In this document: piece by piece, positions 1 to 6,685 of the stretch
Layout of the letters: every line of letters begins with the position of its first letter
Position numbering within the stretch: the stretch's first letter is position 1
Origin: Methylococcaceae bacterium
GTDB taxonomy: Bacteria > Pseudomonadota > Gammaproteobacteria > Methylococcales > Methylomonadaceae
Length of the DNA: 18,017 bases
Reading direction: 5' to 3'
Assembly (NCBI GenBank): GCA_021647145.1
Contig: JAKIVF010000073.1
Coordinates: forward strand, 1-18,017
Position numbers and translations under genes: made by a program
The notes under the pieces: model-generated
The model's input: only the letters and a program-made list of their open reading frames with translations
Told to the model about the DNA's origin: nothing
Databases searched by the model: none

Positions 1-1
1 G

Positions 2-253
2 GTTAATATTTTGGCTGGGATTAATCGTTGCTACTGGATTGCAGAAGGCGTAGTTCAAGCCGTTAAGAAAATTGATTTAAAAATTCCTTTGATCGTTCGT
101 CTATCAGGAACGAATGTTGAAGAAGGCCGAAAAATTATCGCTGATAGTGGTTTGCCAATTATTACAGCAACATCATTGGCAGAAGCAGCTGAAAAAGCAG
201 TTCAGGCACGAAATGAACAAGTTGCAAAAGAAGCAACAGAGGGAGTTACATAA
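2..253 (+). CDS. mtkA: Malate-CoA ligase (malate thiokinase) beta subunit, C-terminal fragment
   Basis: The reading frame is open from the window edge, so only the last 83 residues are present. The N-terminal ATP-grasp part lies outside. The visible segment, VNILAGINRC followed by VRLSGTNVEEG, is the CoA-ligase domain of the SucC/MtkA beta subunit, which carries out ATP-dependent CoA ester formation together with the alpha subunit. The form AGINRC..WIAEGV and the ending SGLPIITATSLAEAAEKAV resemble methylotroph MtkA as I recall it more than SucC, which usually reads GGIVRCD. The stop codon TAA overlaps the ATG of the next gene by one base (TAATG), a sign of translational coupling and a two-subunit complex. 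Substrate (malate rather than succinate) is inferred mainly from the partner subunit. The alternative is sucC. Confidence 0.8.
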   Translation, partial: VNILAGINRCYWIAEGVVQAVKKIDLKIPLIVRLSGTNVEEGRKIIADSGLPIITATSLAEAAEKAVQARNEQVAKEATEGVT

Positions 254-1140
254 TGGCTATTTTAATTGATAAAGAAACACGCATTATTGTGCAGGGGTTT
301 CCCGGTAAAATTGGTACTTTTCATGCTCAGGATATGATCAATTATGGCTCTAATGTTGTCGGTGGTATTACACCTGGAAAAGGTGGACAAACACATTTGG
401 ATAAACCTGTTTTTAATACGGTAAGAGAGGCCGTAGAACAAGAAGGTGCTGAGGCCAGTATTATTTTTGTTCCACCTGCATTTGCGGCAGATTCAATTAT
501 GGAAGCAGCAGAAGCTGGCATTAAATATTGTGTCGCAATTACTGATGGAATTCCAACACAAGATATGATGAAAGTTAAACAATTTTTGCGTAAGTTTCCT
601 AAACAAGACAGGATGGTATTGACTGGGCCAAATTGCGCAGGAACAATTAGTCCTGGAAAATCTATGCTAGGTATTATGCCAGGACATATTTATCAACAAG
701 GAGATGTTGGTATTGTAGGTCGTTCTGGAACCTTGGGTTATGAGGCGGCTGATCAATTAAAAGAACTTGGTATAGGTATTTCAACCTCTGTAGGAATTGG
801 TGGTGATCCTATTAACGGCAGCTCACATCGTGATATTTTTGAGAAATTTGAACAGGATGATGAAACAAAAGTAGTGATGATGATTGGTGAAATTGGCGGG
901 CCTCAAGAAATTGAGGCTGGGGTTTATGCAAATCAAAATATGAAAAAGCCCGTTGTTGCCTATATTGCTGGGTTAACAGCACCTAAAGGCCGTCGGATGG
1001 GGCATGCAGGGGCGATTATTTCATCAACTGGAGAATCAGCAGCTGAAAAAGTAGAAATGCTACTGGATTTAGGTGTTACCATTTCTCCTACACCTTCAGC
1101 AATGGGTGAAACAGTCGCTAAAGTTTTAGCAACTCTATAA
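253..1140 (+). CDS. mtkB: Malate-CoA ligase (malate thiokinase) alpha subunit
   Basis: At 295 residues it has the length of SucD/MtkB alpha subunits. An N-terminal CoA-binding Rossmann part carries QGFPGKIG (residues 14-21). TGPNCAG is at 124-130 and the active-site histidine, phosphorylated in this family, is H251 in RRMGHAGAII. Several stretches, such as YGSNVVGGITPGKGG, SPGKSMLGIMPGHIY and ISTSVGIGGDPINGSS, agree closely with the malate thiokinase alpha subunit of serine-cycle methylotrophs as I remember it. SucD differs in the first of these. The reaction would be malate + CoA + ATP to malyl-CoA, later cleaved to acetyl-CoA and glyoxylate. It begins on the last base of the beta-subunit stop. 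No malyl-CoA lyase or ppc gene follows; instead a terminator closes the unit. Assignment to the ligase family is certain; malate over succinate is a strong inference only. Confidence 0.85.
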   Translation: MAILIDKETRIIVQGFPGKIGTFHAQDMINYGSNVVGGITPGKGGQTHLDKPVFNTVREAVEQEGAEASIIFVPPAFAADSIMEAAEAGIKYCVAITDGIPTQDMMKVKQFLRKFPKQDRMVLTGPNCAGTISPGKSMLGIMPGHIYQQGDVGIVGRSGTLGYEAADQLKELGIGISTSVGIGGDPINGSSHRDIFEKFEQDDETKVVMMIGEIGGPQEIEAGVYANQNMKKPVVAYIAGLTAPKGRRMGHAGAIISSTGESAAEKVEMLLDLGVTISPTPSAMGETVAKVLATL

Positions 1141-1152
1141 TTTTTTAGATAG

Positions 1153-1290
1153 GTGCAATTAAAAGTAAAGAATGATAGCTTGGGCTAACAGTTCTATCAT
1201 TAGCTCAACATCTTTAGCAAAGGAAATATTAGGTTGCAAAACAATCAACTTAAATTTTTTTGAAACAGATCTAAAACCATATTTAGCCCT
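1153..1290. repeat. Dispersed palindromic repeat, copy A
   Basis: This intergenic stretch resembles 5885-6040. Both have ATTAAAAGT.AAG, then TTGGGCTAACA, then ATCTTTARCAA, a variant of ATTRGGTTRC followed by AAAA, and ATTTAGCCC at the far end. Its core folds: TTGGGCTAA at 1180-1188 pairs with TTAGCTCAA at 1200-1208 (one G-T pair), with an 11-base loop. Read on the other strand, the core and the flanking GCAACCTA also match 13402-13481 and 16167-16257. Boundaries are approximate because the copies are diverged. Family membership was judged by eye. Confidence 0.6.
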
Positions 1291-1309
1291 GTGTTAGATA
1301 TGGTTTTTT
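1273..1309 (+). terminator. Intrinsic terminator after mtkB
   Basis: AAAACCATAT (1273-1282) pairs perfectly with ATATGGTTTT (1298-1307) around a 15-base loop, and the T tract continues to 1309. The stem has only two G-C pairs, so it is moderate in strength. It lies about 130 bases after mtkB and before the next co-directional gene, and its left part overlaps the end of repeat copy A. Confidence 0.6.
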
Positions 1310-1363
1310 ATTTGTATTAGTTTTGTAAAATAGCTCGTTATTTGGTCTTAATTAAGAATTCTT

Positions 1364-1888
1364 ATGTTTATCTATTCTTTGCCGATTTTATTTAGTTATA
1401 TTCAGCTGGGAACAGTACAAGAATACTTTGGTACAATTTTGTTCTTTTTAATACTATTATATATAGCAACTCCTTTTGACTCATCTTATAAAGAGATTGA
1501 GTGGGGGAAAGTATCAGAGCTGTCACTGCATAGATATTTATTAGACTCTTGGAACGGACAGGTAAAACTATGGCTGGTTTTTTGGCCTTTTTTTATTATT
1601 ATAAATTTGAGTTTATTTTTTATTGATAACTTAGCACGAGCTGGAAATTTTACCGTTTCAAGTTGGGATGAAACCCACTTCATTTTTTTAACACCTACTA
1701 TTTTTTGGGCAATTATAGTCTGGCAAAACTCGATAAATACGAGTTCTCGGTATTGGGCGATTCTTGCGCGATTTATGACACTTGCTGTATTTTTTGAATA
1801 CGGTTTGAAATTAGTGATACGGATAGACTATCCTCGGATTTTTTTTCAATGTCAGGAAGCTGTACTAGATTATGCTTCCTGTTTTTAG
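1364..1888 (+). CDS. Hypothetical multi-pass membrane protein
   Basis: I do not recognise this 174-residue protein. It is rich in Phe, Ile, Leu and Trp, with hydrophobic segments near residues 5-36, 69-88, 104-121 and 131-150. That suggests about four membrane helices, with a more polar loop between the first two. No signal-peptide cleavage site, catalytic motif or conserved cysteine pair is evident. The start is the first ATG of the frame; no strong Shine-Dalgarno sequence precedes it (AATTAAGAATTCTTATG), so expression may be low. It stands alone between the mtkB terminator and convergent genes. Its last nine or ten codons are also the stem-loop of a terminator and the stop codon lies in the T tract. 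Function unknown. Confidence 0.65.
   Translation: MFIYSLPILFSYIQLGTVQEYFGTILFFLILLYIATPFDSSYKEIEWGKVSELSLHRYLLDSWNGQVKLWLVFWPFFIIINLSLFFIDNLARAGNFTVSSWDETHFIFLTPTIFWAIIVWQNSINTSSRYWAILARFMTLAVFFEYGLKLVIRIDYPRIFFQCQEAVLDYASCF
1853..1886 (+). terminator. Intrinsic terminator inside the 3' end of the membrane-protein gene
   Basis: CAGGAAGC (1853-1860) pairs perfectly with GCTTCCTG (1874-1881) around a 13-base loop and is followed directly by five Ts (1882-1886). The stop codon TAG at 1886-1888 begins on the last T, so the hairpin is fully within the coding sequence. On the opposite strand no T tract follows, so it is unlikely to serve the convergent peptidase gene. Confidence 0.75.
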
Positions 1889-1892
1889 AACC

Positions 1893-2750
1893 TTATTTTT
1901 TGTTTCTAGCATCAAGTCTGGGTATTTCACGAGCAATAAATAAAGCCGGATCTACAGGGACTTTATTCAAATAGACAATCCAGTGTAAATGAGGTCCGGT
2001 CACTCGCCCAGTTGCTCCAACAGTACCTAATGTGTCTCCCTGTTTAACTATTTGGCCAGGTTTTACATTAATTTTATTCATATGCAGGTATGCACTTAAT
2101 AAGCCTTGGCCATGATCTAGGAAAACAGTATTTCCATTAAAGTAGTAATTTCCAGTATCAATAACTTTAGCCGATGCTGGAGCTATGATTGGGGTGCCAG
2201 TGGTTGCTGCAATATCAAGTCCATTATGTGGCCGTTTTGGAATATCGTTAAAGAACCGTTTTAAACCAAATAAACTACTTAACCGACCATCTACAGGGGC
2301 AATAAAATCAGCATCAATATCCTGTTCTGTCCAGGTTTTTTTTGCTTTAGACATTGCTATTTTATCTGCATTTATTTTTTTAAGATCTTCCTTAGTAAAC
2401 CCTGTCACCATGCGAGTCTTTTTAATGGTTAGATATTGGGCTGGATAGTCTTTATTGATAACGGTAAAAGTTTTTTTCTGGGTTTTAGTTTTTGTCTTAA
2501 TGGTGATTTCATGTTCGCCAATTTTTGCAGAAAGGGGAATACCAACTAATGCTATCCAATGTGTATCGTTTGCAGTGACCAATGTTCTAATACCATTAAA
2601 AAAAACAGTGGGTGGTATTTGCTTAATATCAGCAACAGGTATTTTTATTATGCCGCCGGGAACAGTCAATTGATTAGGTAATTTATTGGCCCAACATAAT
2701 TGAGAATAAAAAAGAGAGCATAGTAATAAAGATAATAGTTTTTTAATCAT
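1893..2750 (-). CDS. M23 family (LytM-type) metallopeptidase, exported
   Basis: A 285-residue protein with a clear signal peptide (MIKKLL, hydrophobic core, cleavage probably after CWA at residue 21). The middle (about 25-110) looks beta-rich and resembles the Ig-like domain often found before M23 domains. The C-terminal LytM domain (about 165-272) has the zinc-binding set HNGLD (H175, D179) and HLHW (H254, H256), plus H223 in YLHMN. The complete set argues for an active peptidoglycan endopeptidase rather than a degenerate EnvC/NlpD-like activator. Its start overlaps the stop of xseA by eight bases (2743-2750), so it is translated from the same mRNA. The same peptidase often follows xseA in gammaproteobacteria, as far as I recall. 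The substrate cross-link is not predictable from sequence. Confidence 0.9.
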   Translation of the reverse strand: MIKKLLSLLLCSLFYSQLCWANKLPNQLTVPGGIIKIPVADIKQIPPTVFFNGIRTLVTANDTHWIALVGIPLSAKIGEHEITIKTKTKTQKKTFTVINKDYPAQYLTIKKTRMVTGFTKEDLKKINADKIAMSKAKKTWTEQDIDADFIAPVDGRLSSLFGLKRFFNDIPKRPHNGLDIAATTGTPIIAPASAKVIDTGNYYFNGNTVFLDHGQGLLSAYLHMNKINVKPGQIVKQGDTLGTVGATGRVTGPHLHWIVYLNKVPVDPALFIAREIPRLDARNKK

Positions 2751-4098
2751 GATTGATTTCCAGAACCTGACTAATTAATTCCCCATCAGCTAAACGGATT
2801 TTAATTTTGTCATTAATTGAGAGATTTTGAGTAGAGCTTATGATTGTTGATGATTTTGGACTGCTAACAATTGCGTAACCGCGGCCTAGTGTTGCTAAAG
2901 GGCTCACTGCATGTAAAGTTTGACTAAGAGAGATATGTTTTTTTTGTATTCTTTCCAGTTGGTGTTGAATTGAATTGTTTAGTCGGCTTCTTAAAAAATG
3001 GAGTTGTTCTTTATAGCGATCTATTTTTGTGTCTGGATTGTATTGCTGAAAAATTGAGACTTGGTTTTTAACTAATTGGTTGTTATGTTTGATTTTGTTT
3101 TGTATTGCACGAACCATGCGATCTTCAAGAAGATCAATCGCTTGAGCATGACGTTGTAGTTTTTCTCCAGGGTGTTGCTGCTGCAACCGTTTGCTAAGCC
3201 AATTCGTTGATTGTTGAAAAAGTAAAAGTTGACGTTGAATAATTTTCTTTAGATTGTTTTCAATAGACTCAAACCTGGATGCCCAAGTAACCTGACTAGG
3301 AACCGCATTTTCCGCAGCAACTGAAGGTGTGGGGGCACGAAGATCGGCAACAAAATCTGCAATAGTAAAGTCAACATCATGACCAATACCAGAAATAATA
3401 GGAATTTTACTTTTTGCAATGGCTCTGGCAACACACTCTTCATTAAAAGCCCAAAGGTCTTCTATTGATCCACCTCCACGAGCTAAAATAAGTACTTCAA
3501 CTTTTTTTTGTTTATTTGCTTCTTCCAAAGCAACAGAAATTTCAGATTTAGCTAAATCACCTTGTACTGATGTTGGGTAAATAATAATAGGAATAGCTGG
3601 AAATCTTCTTTTCAAGACGCTTAAAATATCGTGAATTGCTGCTCCGCTGGGAGAGGTGATAACACCAATTTGAGTTGGTATTTCAGGGATTTCCTGCTTA
3701 AGGCTTGAATCAAACAAACCTTCATTTTTTAATTTGTTTTTTAATAGATCAAAAGCAATTTGTAAGTCACCTTCACCTGCTTCCTGCATTTTATCAACAA
3801 TTAATTGATAGTCTCCACGAGCTTCATACAAACTAACCTGAGCAGAAATAATGATTTGTTTGCCATTTTCGGGTTTAAATTTTAGTCGTCGTTGCTGTGA
3901 TTTAAACATGGCACAACGGATTTGTGCCTTTTTATCTTTGAGAGAAAAATAGATATGTCCCGATGAGGGACGGCTTAAATTAGATAGTTCACCTTCAACT
4001 TGTATAGAAGCAAAGTGGTCAGATAATAAATTTTTTGTTTCTCTATTGAGTTCAGAAACGCTATAAATTTTTTTTTCTAAAATAGGTGAATTAAACAT
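2743..4098 (-). CDS. xseA: Exodeoxyribonuclease VII large subunit
   Basis: 451 residues, the usual family length. XseA forms the catalytic core of exonuclease VII, which with small XseB subunits degrades single-stranded DNA in both directions. The N-terminal OB fold (about 10-105) includes VEGELSNLSRPSSGHIYFSL. The catalytic domain has IGVITSPSGAAIHD (144-157), ARGGGSIEDLWAFNEE (206-221) and SGIGHDVDFTIADFVADLRAPTPS, including H240 and D243. A long charged helical region (about 270-400) is the coiled coil that binds XseB. The ending LGRGYAIV is typical. It starts nine bases after the upstream PilZ gene and overlaps the peptidase gene by eight bases. XseB is not in the window. Confidence 0.97.
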   Translation of the reverse strand: MFNSPILEKKIYSVSELNRETKNLLSDHFASIQVEGELSNLSRPSSGHIYFSLKDKKAQIRCAMFKSQQRRLKFKPENGKQIIISAQVSLYEARGDYQLIVDKMQEAGEGDLQIAFDLLKNKLKNEGLFDSSLKQEIPEIPTQIGVITSPSGAAIHDILSVLKRRFPAIPIIIYPTSVQGDLAKSEISVALEEANKQKKVEVLILARGGGSIEDLWAFNEECVARAIAKSKIPIISGIGHDVDFTIADFVADLRAPTPSVAAENAVPSQVTWASRFESIENNLKKIIQRQLLLFQQSTNWLSKRLQQQHPGEKLQRHAQAIDLLEDRMVRAIQNKIKHNNQLVKNQVSIFQQYNPDTKIDRYKEQLHFLRSRLNNSIQHQLERIQKKHISLSQTLHAVSPLATLGRGYAIVSSPKSSTIISSTQNLSINDKIKIRLADGELISQVLEINHD

Positions 4099-4107
4099 GT
4101 TGGTTAT

Positions 4108-4839
4108 TTAGCCTAAGGTATGTTTTATTTCACGTTCAATCGCTTGTGTGTAGCGTAAGAAAGAAGATTCATCAGATGGAGAGAGGTCAATAAAACGACA
4201 GCCAATTCGTTGGCTTTTTAATGGGTTTTCAGGGTTAACAGGAAATTTTCTTTGAACGCTAAAAGAAATATCAAAGGATTCCATGCCATCAAGGGTTAAT
4301 AGACAATTGTGAAATTCGGATGAAGGAAGTAGGTGTTCAGCTTCTTCTGCTGTATCACACATAATAGAAAAACCAGAAGCACTTAGGTCAAAGAGTTGGA
4401 AGTTAAGAGTCTCTTTATCACCACCAGAGGTTAAAAAAGAGATAGAACAATAACTGTTTTTTGATAAAGGTGACCTGACTCTATAGGATTTACGTCTTTG
4501 AATCCAATAGATTGTTTCAGGTATTTTCATGGTTAAAGCGGGTTGCGACATTTTTCCGGCTTTTTTTATACCATGTCCTCTAAATAGAACTTTAACACCA
4601 TCAACGTCGCTTTTAAAATCGACAATATTTAGACTGAGCAATTCTCTATTAAGGTATTCTTTAGGACCACAATCAACTGTTATTAATTGTTTTTTTTCAT
4701 CAATATCGATAATTACTGTTATAAAAGAGTGTTTGTCTCCAAAACTTGCTGATATCAGACATTTATTAGCTATCATTGTTTTAAAATGGGCTAAAATTTT
4801 CTTTGGGTTTTTGATTATATATTGAGAAAGGTCTTCCAT
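4108..4839 (-). CDS. YcgR-like PilZ protein, copy 1
   Basis: A 243-residue cytoplasmic protein with the two-domain YcgR architecture: an N-terminal YcgR-N/PilZN region (about 10-105) and a C-terminal PilZ domain (about 112-235). The PilZ c-di-GMP contacts are intact: QRRKSYR (R116xxxR120) and DLSASG (D151xSxxG156). YcgR proteins brake flagellar motors or otherwise carry c-di-GMP signals; the target here is unknown and no flagellar gene is present. It is a tandem paralogue of the next upstream gene; both share CLISA.FG, DCGPKEYLN, YW.QRR and SPLSK. It is nine bases upstream of xseA, so the two are probably cotranscribed. A TATAAT on the minus strand (4872-4877) lies 33 bases ahead of the start, with no good -35. 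No Shine-Dalgarno sequence is visible. Confidence 0.88.
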   Translation of the reverse strand: MEDLSQYIIKNPKKILAHFKTMIANKCLISASFGDKHSFITVIIDIDEKKQLITVDCGPKEYLNRELLSLNIVDFKSDVDGVKVLFRGHGIKKAGKMSQPALTMKIPETIYWIQRRKSYRVRSPLSKNSYCSISFLTSGGDKETLNFQLFDLSASGFSIMCDTAEEAEHLLPSSEFHNCLLTLDGMESFDISFSVQRKFPVNPENPLKSQRIGCRFIDLSPSDESSFLRYTQAIEREIKHTLG

Positions 4840-5003
4840 GGGTGATGGGGTTAAGCGATTAATTAATCCTTATTATATACTTTGGTCTACTATGTTGTTG
4901 ATTTTTGATGATATGGTGTATTGCTTTATATTTCCGAAAAGAACCATAGATGTGACCATGATAAATAACCAAAAGTTGTTTGAAAGGGTGTGTTTTGGGC
5001 TAT

Positions 5004-5744
5004 TTAAATTTCTTTTTGTTTTATTTCCCGGTCAATATTTTGCATATAACGAATGATTATAGATTCCATTCTGGGTGTAACATCAGTAATATAGCAGCCA
5101 ATATAAACGCCGGTCTGAATTTTGTTAGGGTTTATTAATGTAGTATGTTTAATTTCAAATGAAATTGGTTGATCCTCTTCATTTTCAAGTTTAAGAATAC
5201 AATTTTCAAATTTTGAAGAAGGACTAAACAGTTCAGAAAACTCCTCTGATTCATTAATCAAAGAAAACCCAGAGGCACTGATGTCATGTAACGGTAGTTC
5301 AATAGTTAATTCTTCTTCTGTTTCTGGCTGATAAAAGGAGACAATGCAAGAACTCTTCTTGGATAATGGCGATTTAACCCTGTAAAATTGGCGTCTTTGA
5401 AGCCAATAAATTGAATTTGGAATAGGAATAATAAAGGATGGTTGGTTAGGGTTTCCAGATTTTTTAACTTTCCTACCTTCAAACCGAACTTTAATGCCTT
5501 GATATTCTGTTGAAAATTTAATAATAGCACTGGATTGTAGTCTTTTATTTAGATATTCCTTTGGTCCACAATCGATGGTAAGGTTTTGTTTTTTTTCATC
5601 AATTTCTATGATAGCGGTTAAAAAAGTATCTTTTTCATCAATGCCAAAAGCCGCTGAGATTAAACATCGTTCCTTTAATAAAATTTTTAGATAGGAAAGA
5701 ATTCTTTTAGAATTGTAGTCAAGGTACTTAGATATATCTGCCAT
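5004..5744 (-). CDS. YcgR-like PilZ protein, copy 2
   Basis: A 246-residue paralogue of the PilZ protein encoded just downstream, with the same order: N-terminal YcgR-N-like region (about 10-107) and PilZ domain (about 114-240). The c-di-GMP-binding motifs are QRRQFYR (R118xxxR122) and DISASG (D154xSxxG159), both complete. The two proteins differ most at the C terminus and in the loop after the RxxxR motif, so they may act on different partners. It is separated from copy 1 by 164 bases that hold no convincing gene. That gap is large enough for a separate promoter for copy 1. A TATAAT on the minus strand (5762-5767) is only about 18 bases before the ATG, and no clear Shine-Dalgarno sequence is present. 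Confidence 0.88.
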   Translation of the reverse strand: MADISKYLDYNSKRILSYLKILLKERCLISAAFGIDEKDTFLTAIIEIDEKKQNLTIDCGPKEYLNKRLQSSAIIKFSTEYQGIKVRFEGRKVKKSGNPNQPSFIIPIPNSIYWLQRRQFYRVKSPLSKKSSCIVSFYQPETEEELTIELPLHDISASGFSLINESEEFSELFSPSSKFENCILKLENEEDQPISFEIKHTTLINPNKIQTGVYIGCYITDVTPRMESIIIRYMQNIDREIKQKEI

Positions 5745-5824
5745 AGAAGTATTGATTGAATATTATATTTATTCCTTGTTGATGATTGCTGCTGGTTTCC
5801 TTTTCTTAACGCCCATTTATTAAA

Positions 5825-5852
5825 TTGATCTTGTTAAGTAAGGTAGTATAGT
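5825..5852 (+). promoter_or_regulatory. Possible sigma70-type promoter for dsrH-dsrC
   Basis: TTGATC (5825-5830) and TATAGT (5847-5852) are separated by 16 bases. If used, transcription would start near 5859 and leave an untranslated leader of about 200 bases before the dsrH-like start at 6064, with repeat copy B inside the leader. Found by inspection only; such hexamers arise easily in AT-rich DNA. Confidence 0.3.
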
Positions 5853-5884
5853 TCAAGTTTTAAAAAAAGCTATTTTGGCTGGAT

Positions 5885-6040
5885 GTGATTAAAAGTGAAG
5901 CAAAGATTGGCTAGTTGGGCTAACAACTTAATTGTTTTCTTGGTATCTTTAACAATAAGGAGTATTGGGTTACCAAAAAGGCGGTAGAACAACAATGTTT
6001 TTATGCACTTATCTTTTAACCGTACCCTATTTAGCCCACA
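5885..6040. repeat. Dispersed palindromic repeat, copy B (fills the gene-free leader 5745-6063)
   Basis: This stretch aligns by eye with 1153-1290 in the same orientation (see that entry). It holds three copies of the short core word: TTGGGCTAAC (5915-5924), TTGGGTTACC (5965-5974) and TTAGCCCAC (6031-6039). The second and third can pair over about seven bases. The central hairpin is less well kept than in copies A and D. The frame upstream of 6064 passes through the repeat, which is why it was not taken as coding. Apart from the repeat and the candidate promoter I see nothing else in 5745-6063. Confidence 0.55.
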
Positions 6041-6063
6041 AAGCCCTCAGGATTTTTTTAGCT

Positions 6064-6357
6064 ATGTTACATTTAGTTTTTCAATCAACTTTTGATAGTT
6101 CTCTTTTAGATCGTTTTGAAAGAAGTGATGATGTTGTATTTCTTGAAAGTGCTATTTATCGCCTTACGAAAGGTAATTTATTAAATGATGAGTTAGATAA
6201 GATATATCAATCTAAAATTAATTTATATGTCTTAACGTGTGATATTGAAACAAGGGGCATTCTTAGAAATGAATTATTTATTGGAGTTGAAGCTATTGCT
6301 TATTCAGATTTAGTTAGAATGACAGAAAAGAATAGAGTGATTCGAACATGGACTTGA
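6064..6357 (+). CDS. DsrH/TusB family sulfur-relay protein
   Basis: 97 residues from the ATG at 6064. That start gives MLHLVFQSTFDSSLLDRF, the characteristic beginning of DsrH/TusB, and the length is right for the family (about 95-100). The frame is open further upstream, but those residues are unlike the family and lie in a repeat. In the known relay, DsrE2F2H2 or TusB2C2D2 hexamers pass persulfide to DsrC/TusE. This protein has a single cysteine (C59) and no cysteine near position 20, where sulfur-oxidiser DsrH has one. Its stop overlaps the start of dsrC by ten bases (6348-6357), so the two are coupled. No dsrE/tusD or dsrF/tusC lies beside it, unlike the usual order. A weak AGGA is about 11 bases before the start. 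Confidence 0.75.
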   Translation: MLHLVFQSTFDSSLLDRFERSDDVVFLESAIYRLTKGNLLNDELDKIYQSKINLYVLTCDIETRGILRNELFIGVEAIAYSDLVRMTEKNRVIRTWT

Positions 6358-6680
6358 TTGTTGATGGAGCTGTTTTAAAAATAACTGATGAAGGGTTTTT
6401 AGTTAATAAAGATGACTGGAACGAAGTTGTTGCATTACAAATAGCTAAACTAAATGAGCTTGAGTTAACTAACTTACACTGGGAAATATTGTTTTTTATA
6501 AGACATTACTACTTAACCTTTAAGCATTTGCCTAATGCCAGAGTATTTACTAAAGCGATTAAAAAAGAGTTTGGGGAAGACAAAGGAAATAGTCGTTATT
6601 TACATAAATTATTCCCTCAAGGCCCTTTGAAATATGCCTGTAAAATTGCTGGATTGCCTAAACCACCCACTTGTTTTTGA
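6348..6680 (+). CDS. dsrC: DsrC family sulfur-carrier protein with both C-terminal cysteines
   Basis: 110 residues, typical of DsrC/TusE. Recognisable family features are DEGFLVNKDDWN near the N terminus, ELTNLHWEIL.FIRHYY in the middle, GNSRYLHKLFPQGP, and the flexible tail KYACKIAGLPKPPTCF. The tail has C98 and the penultimate C109, separated by ten residues. E. coli TusE, which acts only in tRNA thiolation, keeps just the last of these. Having both is the pattern of DsrC proteins that form an intramolecular disulfide or trisulfide in dissimilatory sulfur metabolism. It overlaps the dsrH-like gene by ten bases. No dsrAB or other sulfite-reductase gene is in the window, so the role (tRNA modification, sulfur oxidation or redox signalling) is open. 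Confidence 0.87.
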   Translation: MDLIVDGAVLKITDEGFLVNKDDWNEVVALQIAKLNELELTNLHWEILFFIRHYYLTFKHLPNARVFTKAIKKEFGEDKGNSRYLHKLFPQGPLKYACKIAGLPKPPTCF

Positions 6681-6685
6681 GGCTT

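Noticed and set aside
253..1140. sucD (succinyl-CoA synthetase alpha) as the name
   Set aside because: Possible, but the motif variants fit malate-CoA ligase better; kept only as the alternative.
4838..5056. Plus-strand frame of 72 residues between the PilZ genes
   Set aside because: It overlaps the end of one PilZ gene, lacks a ribosome binding site and resembles random AT-rich DNA.
5965..6063. N-terminal extension of the dsrH-like frame
   Set aside because: The frame is open but crosses repeat copy B, and DsrH/TusB proteins start at the MLHLV sequence encoded from 6064.
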